Below are positions 60,599-64,000 of a stretch of DNA of 64,000 nt, piece after piece (the stretch's first letter is position 1; each line of letters starts with the position of its first letter). The translations under genes were made by a program, and so were the position numbers. Under the pieces are notes generated by a model. That model saw nothing but the letters and a program-made list of their open reading frames with translations, made no database searches and had not been told where the DNA came from. The stretch comes from Hyposmocoma kahamanoa. Its lineage: Eukaryota > Arthropoda > Insecta > Lepidoptera > Cosmopterigidae. Location of the stretch: positions 2,582,810 to 2,646,809 of the forward strand of contig NW_020656077.1 of the NCBI RefSeq assembly GCF_003589595.1, written 5' to 3'.

Positions 60599-61161
60599 TG
60601 GAAAGTGACGCGCGAACCAACGGAGGCCTAAAGTTCCCCATATTAGACTCCATACCAGATTTGAATAACATAAAATCATTCACAGAGCGCTATTTCAGTA
60701 AACGATATGTACTAAATGTAAATGGCATCAAAAACAATGATGTTATGATCTTGTTCCATTCTAACCGAATTGCTTTGCTCAGTCTAGCTCCGAGCCATTT
60801 CTTTTTTAAGAAAGATGAAGAGTACAAAATCAATTTCTGTGTAGGTAAACTAAACAGACTGGCTAACAGTGTAAAGGGTAAAGGTAAAAAAGGAGGCCAG
60901 CATTTGATACCGAACTCAGTCATTGGTAAAGTTGAGTACAAGGATGGCACTAGTTTTGACATTCTCTGCTGCATGTCAGGAACATTGGTGGAAATAAATG
61001 AGGAGCTTGTGAAAAGCCCTTGCTTATTGAAAAGTTATCCAGATTCAAATGGTTTTATAGCTATTGTCCTTTCTAGCATTAAGATTGCAGACAACACTAA
61101 AAATAAAATGTTAACACATGAAGAGTATACTGAAATAATAAAAGATTGTTGCGAAAGTTAG
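60598..61161 (+). CDS. ABITRAM: ABITRAM (Simiate/FAM206A) homologue
   Basis: Actin-binding, transcription-linked small protein (Simiate) known mainly from mammals; its role in insects is unclear. One exon, 187 residues, close to the mammalian length. Around residues 30-36 is ERYFSKRY; then come HSNRIALLSLAPSH, GQHLIPNSVIGKVEYKDG, SGTLVEINE and PDSNGFIAIVLSSIK, matching the family pattern (YF, HSNRI, G.L.E.NE, GYIA.VL). Its ATG overlaps the CMC2 stop (TAATG). The only sequence between the CMC2 start and this frame is CMC2 itself with its 140-base intron. It may be the second frame of a two-gene mRNA, or have its own start within CMC2. Identity is from motif memory, fairly sure. Confidence 0.85.
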   Translation: MESDARTNGGLKFPILDSIPDLNNIKSFTERYFSKRYVLNVNGIKNNDVMILFHSNRIALLSLAPSHFFFKKDEEYKINFCVGKLNRLANSVKGKGKKGGQHLIPNSVIGKVEYKDGTSFDILCCMSGTLVEINEELVKSPCLLKSYPDSNGFIAIVLSSIKIADNTKNKMLTHEEYTEIIKDCCES

Positions 61162-61332
61162 ATAAAAGTTCATTGTATATTTTGTTTTATTTCTCTCTCC
61201 CCAAACTTAAAATTTTAAAAACCTTTAATTTGAAAGCTAGAAAAACTATGTTACTATAAATTAAAATTGGTAATATTCTGCACAGCATTACACATCATTT
61301 CCAATTTCTAATATTCAATACATGAGTTACTC

Positions 61333-61951
61333 AGGTGTCCCAGACCATGTGGTCCAAAAAAGTAGGTCATATTACCTGTACAGTATTAAGTACCTACAAA
61401 ATTGGGCTATCATTTGTATTAAAATTATGGCCATTTCTAGAATATTTATGAAATTTCATTTTCTTTAATAGAATAATTTTTACAAATTACTTAGTTTTTC
61501 TTCTAAATTATTTAGGTCTTGAGAGGACCAATGGGCTGAAAACCATTTTGGCTTAAAACTAGAATTCTGAATTTTTTTCCAGGTTTATTGTGAATAATTT
61601 CAAGGTAGTTAATAACATTATTGTGCACAAACCTCCCAGTACATTTTTTTTTCATAGAGTTGGTCCTAATACAAGACTTAAGAAATAAATGAACAAACAA
61701 ATCATACGTAAAGAGTCTTACGGCATTTAACGATCTTATTCTGATCCTTCACTATTTAAGATTTTTCAGGCCGAATTGGATAGTGTCTTCACAATGTCAT
61801 AAAATCCATTAAAAACCTGAAATTTCATAGATATTCTAAAAATGCTACGATAATTTCTGTACTACTAAGGATCGCCCAATTTACACCTGTTACTGAACAG
61901 TTAATATGACCTATTCGACATTTTTTTTGACTGCTTGGTCTGGGACATCCT
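61333..61951. repeat. Long-TIR foldback element between ABITRAM and AMT
   Basis: The left 150 bases (from AGGTGTCCCAGACC) and the reverse complement of the right 150 (from AGGATGTCCCAGACCA) share, in order, TAGGTCATATTA, AAATTGGGC.ATC and TAGAATAT.TATGAAATTTCA. The middle (about 61490-61790) has no recognised coding. The element fills the gap between the two genes. Confidence 0.8.
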
Positions 61952-62200
61952 ATATAGTAATATTGTATAGCTGAATATAATTCGCTGTAGCAGGACGATA
62001 AAATCTTCCCTTTCCCTTAAACCTATCTATTTAATTAGTATATTTGATTACATTGTAGAGATGATGTATTTACTTACGATATGGCATCGTTACCTTATCG
62101 CGAGCAACTACTGTTTGACCCGCAACCTTTCATAGCGATAGCGCTCACCCACAGTTATTTTGACAGGCCTACAGTGTGGTTCAAACTATTTTCATTTAAA

Positions 62201-63442
62201 ATGCGCTCGATCGTTTTAAACAGGTTTTTTTTAACCAACACTAAATTGTTACGAACAAGTGTAGTTGTACCTAAAATAATACAAGTACGTTCGCACAGCG
62301 GAACCGGCATACAACCGAGGAAAACCCCCTTATATGATTTGCACTTGAAGTATGGAGGTAAACTGGTGGACTTTGCTGGGTTCCTGTTGCCAGTGCAGTA
62401 CTCTGACATGAGCGTGTCAGCGTCGCACCTATTCACCAGACAAAATGCGTCTATATTCGACGTTTCACACATGCTACAAACAAACGTTCGCGGTAAAGAT
62501 GCTGTGGCTTGGTTAGAGTCGATCTGCCCAGTGGATCTGAAGGGAATGGCTGATGGAAGTAGTTCATTAACGGTATTCTTAAACGATAAAGGAGGAATCA
62601 TCGACGACTTGATAGTAACAAAGGTCAATAATGACACTCTGTACGTGGTATCGAACGCGGGGCGGCTTGATGTTGATAAGGAGCACATGGAAACAACATC
62701 AACGAATTTCAAGAAAGAAGGTAAAGATGTTCATGTAGAATTTTGGGACGTTAGTGAAAGGGCACTTATTGCGTTGCAAGGGCCGAAAGCTGTGACGATC
62801 CTGCAAAAATTGATCGATATTCCATTGGCGGACTTGACTTTTATGACATCACGAGAGGGAACCCTCGCCTCAGTGAAATGTCGCGTAACCCGTTGCGGCT
62901 ACACGGGGGAGGATGGCGTCGAAATATCTATCCCGGCTGAAAAAGCTGATCAAGTAACAGAGGCTTTGCTTCAGTCGAGTGATGTGAAACTGGCCGGCCT
63001 AGGTGCAAGGGATTCACTTCGTTTAGAAGCAGGACTGTGCCTTTATGGCAACGATATTGATGAGAGCGTTACTCCTGTAGAAGCGAATTTAACTTGGTTG
63101 ATAGCAAAACGAAGGAGGAGCGAAGGAAATTTTCCGGGCGCTCATCTAATTTTGCAGCAAATAAAAGAGGGAGTTAGTAAAAGGAGAGTTGGAATTAGAA
63201 GTGAAGGAGCTCCGGCACGTAAAGGAGCAGTCATTAAAAGTGCTAATGGTTCAGATGAAATAGGACAGGTGACAAGCGGGTGTCCGAGTCCTTCATTGGG
63301 TGGCAACGTCGCCATGGGCTACGTTATTGAATCGCTGAAAAAAGTGGGAACCGGTTTATTAGTGAACATTAGGGGAAAAGACATTCCTTGTGTAGTTGCA
63401 AAAATGCCCTTTGTCCCTTCACAATACTACATCAAGAAATAA
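62201..63442 (+). CDS. AMT: Aminomethyltransferase, mitochondrial (glycine cleavage T-protein)
   Basis: Takes the aminomethyl group from lipoylated H-protein and gives methylene-tetrahydrofolate plus ammonia, as part of the mitochondrial glycine cleavage system. A single exon of 413 residues, the usual size with presequence. I chose Met at 62201 because it opens a basic, Asp/Glu-free targeting peptide (MRSIVLNRFFLTN ... VRSHS). An in-frame ATG at 62081 would add 40 residues of non-targeting type. The mature part has KTPLYDLHLKYGGKLVDFAG, FDVSHM, NDKGGIIDDLIVT (folate-site Asp near residues 135-136), SNAGR, GYTGEDGVEI, LEAGLCLYGND and GQVTSGCPSPSLGGNVAMGY. The absence of introns is notable beside its split neighbours. 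AATAAA overlaps the stop (63438) and recurs at 63553. Confidence 0.95.
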   Translation: MRSIVLNRFFLTNTKLLRTSVVVPKIIQVRSHSGTGIQPRKTPLYDLHLKYGGKLVDFAGFLLPVQYSDMSVSASHLFTRQNASIFDVSHMLQTNVRGKDAVAWLESICPVDLKGMADGSSSLTVFLNDKGGIIDDLIVTKVNNDTLYVVSNAGRLDVDKEHMETTSTNFKKEGKDVHVEFWDVSERALIALQGPKAVTILQKLIDIPLADLTFMTSREGTLASVKCRVTRCGYTGEDGVEISIPAEKADQVTEALLQSSDVKLAGLGARDSLRLEAGLCLYGNDIDESVTPVEANLTWLIAKRRRSEGNFPGAHLILQQIKEGVSKRRVGIRSEGAPARKGAVIKSANGSDEIGQVTSGCPSPSLGGNVAMGYVIESLKKVGTGLLVNIRGKDIPCVVAKMPFVPSQYYIKK

Positions 63443-64000
63443 ATCACCATATTATTATGAAAGTATGTAATATATGTATAATTTTTATTACAAGTAAACA
63501 TTAATTTATTGTACGTACCACTTAAGAAAATCCTCAAAAGTGTTTGCAAATCAATAAAATAAATAACAATGTTTATCTTGCAAGATAACGATTGAAGACG
63601 AGCCCTTATTAAAATGTTCATTATACTTTGAGCAACAATAAGTCGTATTTATTTACAATTAGTAATCTACCTGGCATGTAAACAATAAACGTAAAAACAC
63701 CACTATCTCAAATTGAGCACTTTTACAAACATTTCAAATGAGGAGCAAGTCACCAAAACAGGACAATTAGGCACATCATATTACATAAAGTTGAACAATA
63801 ATAAATAAAATAAAACTTGCTTGGTTATTATAATACAATATTAATTAATATTACACTTATCGTGGTGGTGTAGCTAGTGTTTTGAGATCCCAGAGGAAAA
63901 TAAAAAGAAAAAACTAAAAAAAAAAGCACGTTGCGGGTAACGATTTCTTTCCTATTAGCCCTTTACTTGTTTTATTTACTTCTATTTATTTCTATTTTGT
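63443..64000. other. Right edge: AMT 3' UTR and AT-rich sequence
   Basis: Contains the probable AMT poly(A) signal (AATAAA, 63553-63558). I see nothing else to the end of the window. Confidence 0.6.

Overview
The window looks like a piece of an insect nuclear genome, most likely a moth or butterfly (Lepidoptera). It is AT-rich, its genes are split by GT-AG introns, and they encode housekeeping proteins of insect type. The gaps and introns hold tRNA-derived SINEs, non-LTR retrotransposon pieces (RTE-like and Jockey/CR1-like), a mariner, hAT debris and many short inverted-repeat elements. The order Lepidoptera is inferred from the repeat types and is not proven here.

Seven genes could be assembled exon by exon from splice sites and reading frame. 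(1) Minus strand, 7051 to 3211 and continuing past the left edge: the N-terminal part of a large disordered protein with three SUMO-binding-like motifs and seven SUMO-attachment-like motifs, perhaps Arkadia/RNF111-like. (2) Plus strand, 8911-22710: riboflavin kinase (149 aa, three exons), whose 11-kb first intron is largely a store of transposon remains. (3) Minus strand, 31475-28755: ribosomal protein S27 (84 aa), with a 6-base first coding exon and a pyrimidine-rich TOP start. (4) Plus strand, 32923-36596: the RPB6/POLR2F subunit shared by RNA polymerases (128 aa, two exons). (5) Plus strand, 48922-56834: a sarcalumenin-type GTPase (837 aa, ten exons) with a signal peptide and a roughly 340-residue acidic region. 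(6) Plus strand, 60210-60598: the twin CX9C mitochondrial protein CMC2 (82 aa). (7) Plus strand, 60598-61161: an ABITRAM/Simiate homologue (187 aa), whose ATG overlaps the CMC2 stop codon. An intronless mitochondrial aminomethyltransferase (glycine cleavage T-protein, 413 aa) follows at 62201-63442 as an eighth gene.

Layout: 1-7 kb is the minus-strand SUMO-linked gene, with a broken mariner in its presumed downstream intron. 7-9 kb is a promoter gap. 9-23 kb is riboflavin kinase. 23-28.7 kb is gene-poor and repeat-bearing. 28.7-36.6 kb holds the divergent RpS27/RPB6 pair. 36.6-48.9 kb is a 12-kb gene desert with two LINE remnants and a young SINE. 48.9-56.8 kb is sarcalumenin. 60-63.5 kb is a tight plus-strand cluster CMC2-ABITRAM-AMT.

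Functions are mostly unrelated housekeeping. Two genes are mitochondrial (CMC2, AMT), one makes the flavin cofactor FMN, two serve transcription and translation. The observations most worth checking are the TAATG stop/start overlap of CMC2 and ABITRAM, a three-layer nested insertion (SINE, then a TIR element, then a foldback element) in the RpS27 intron, the foldback family that inserts at TTA, and the SUMO-motif density of the left-hand gene. I found no CRISPR array, operon of bacterial type or clearly new multi-gene system.
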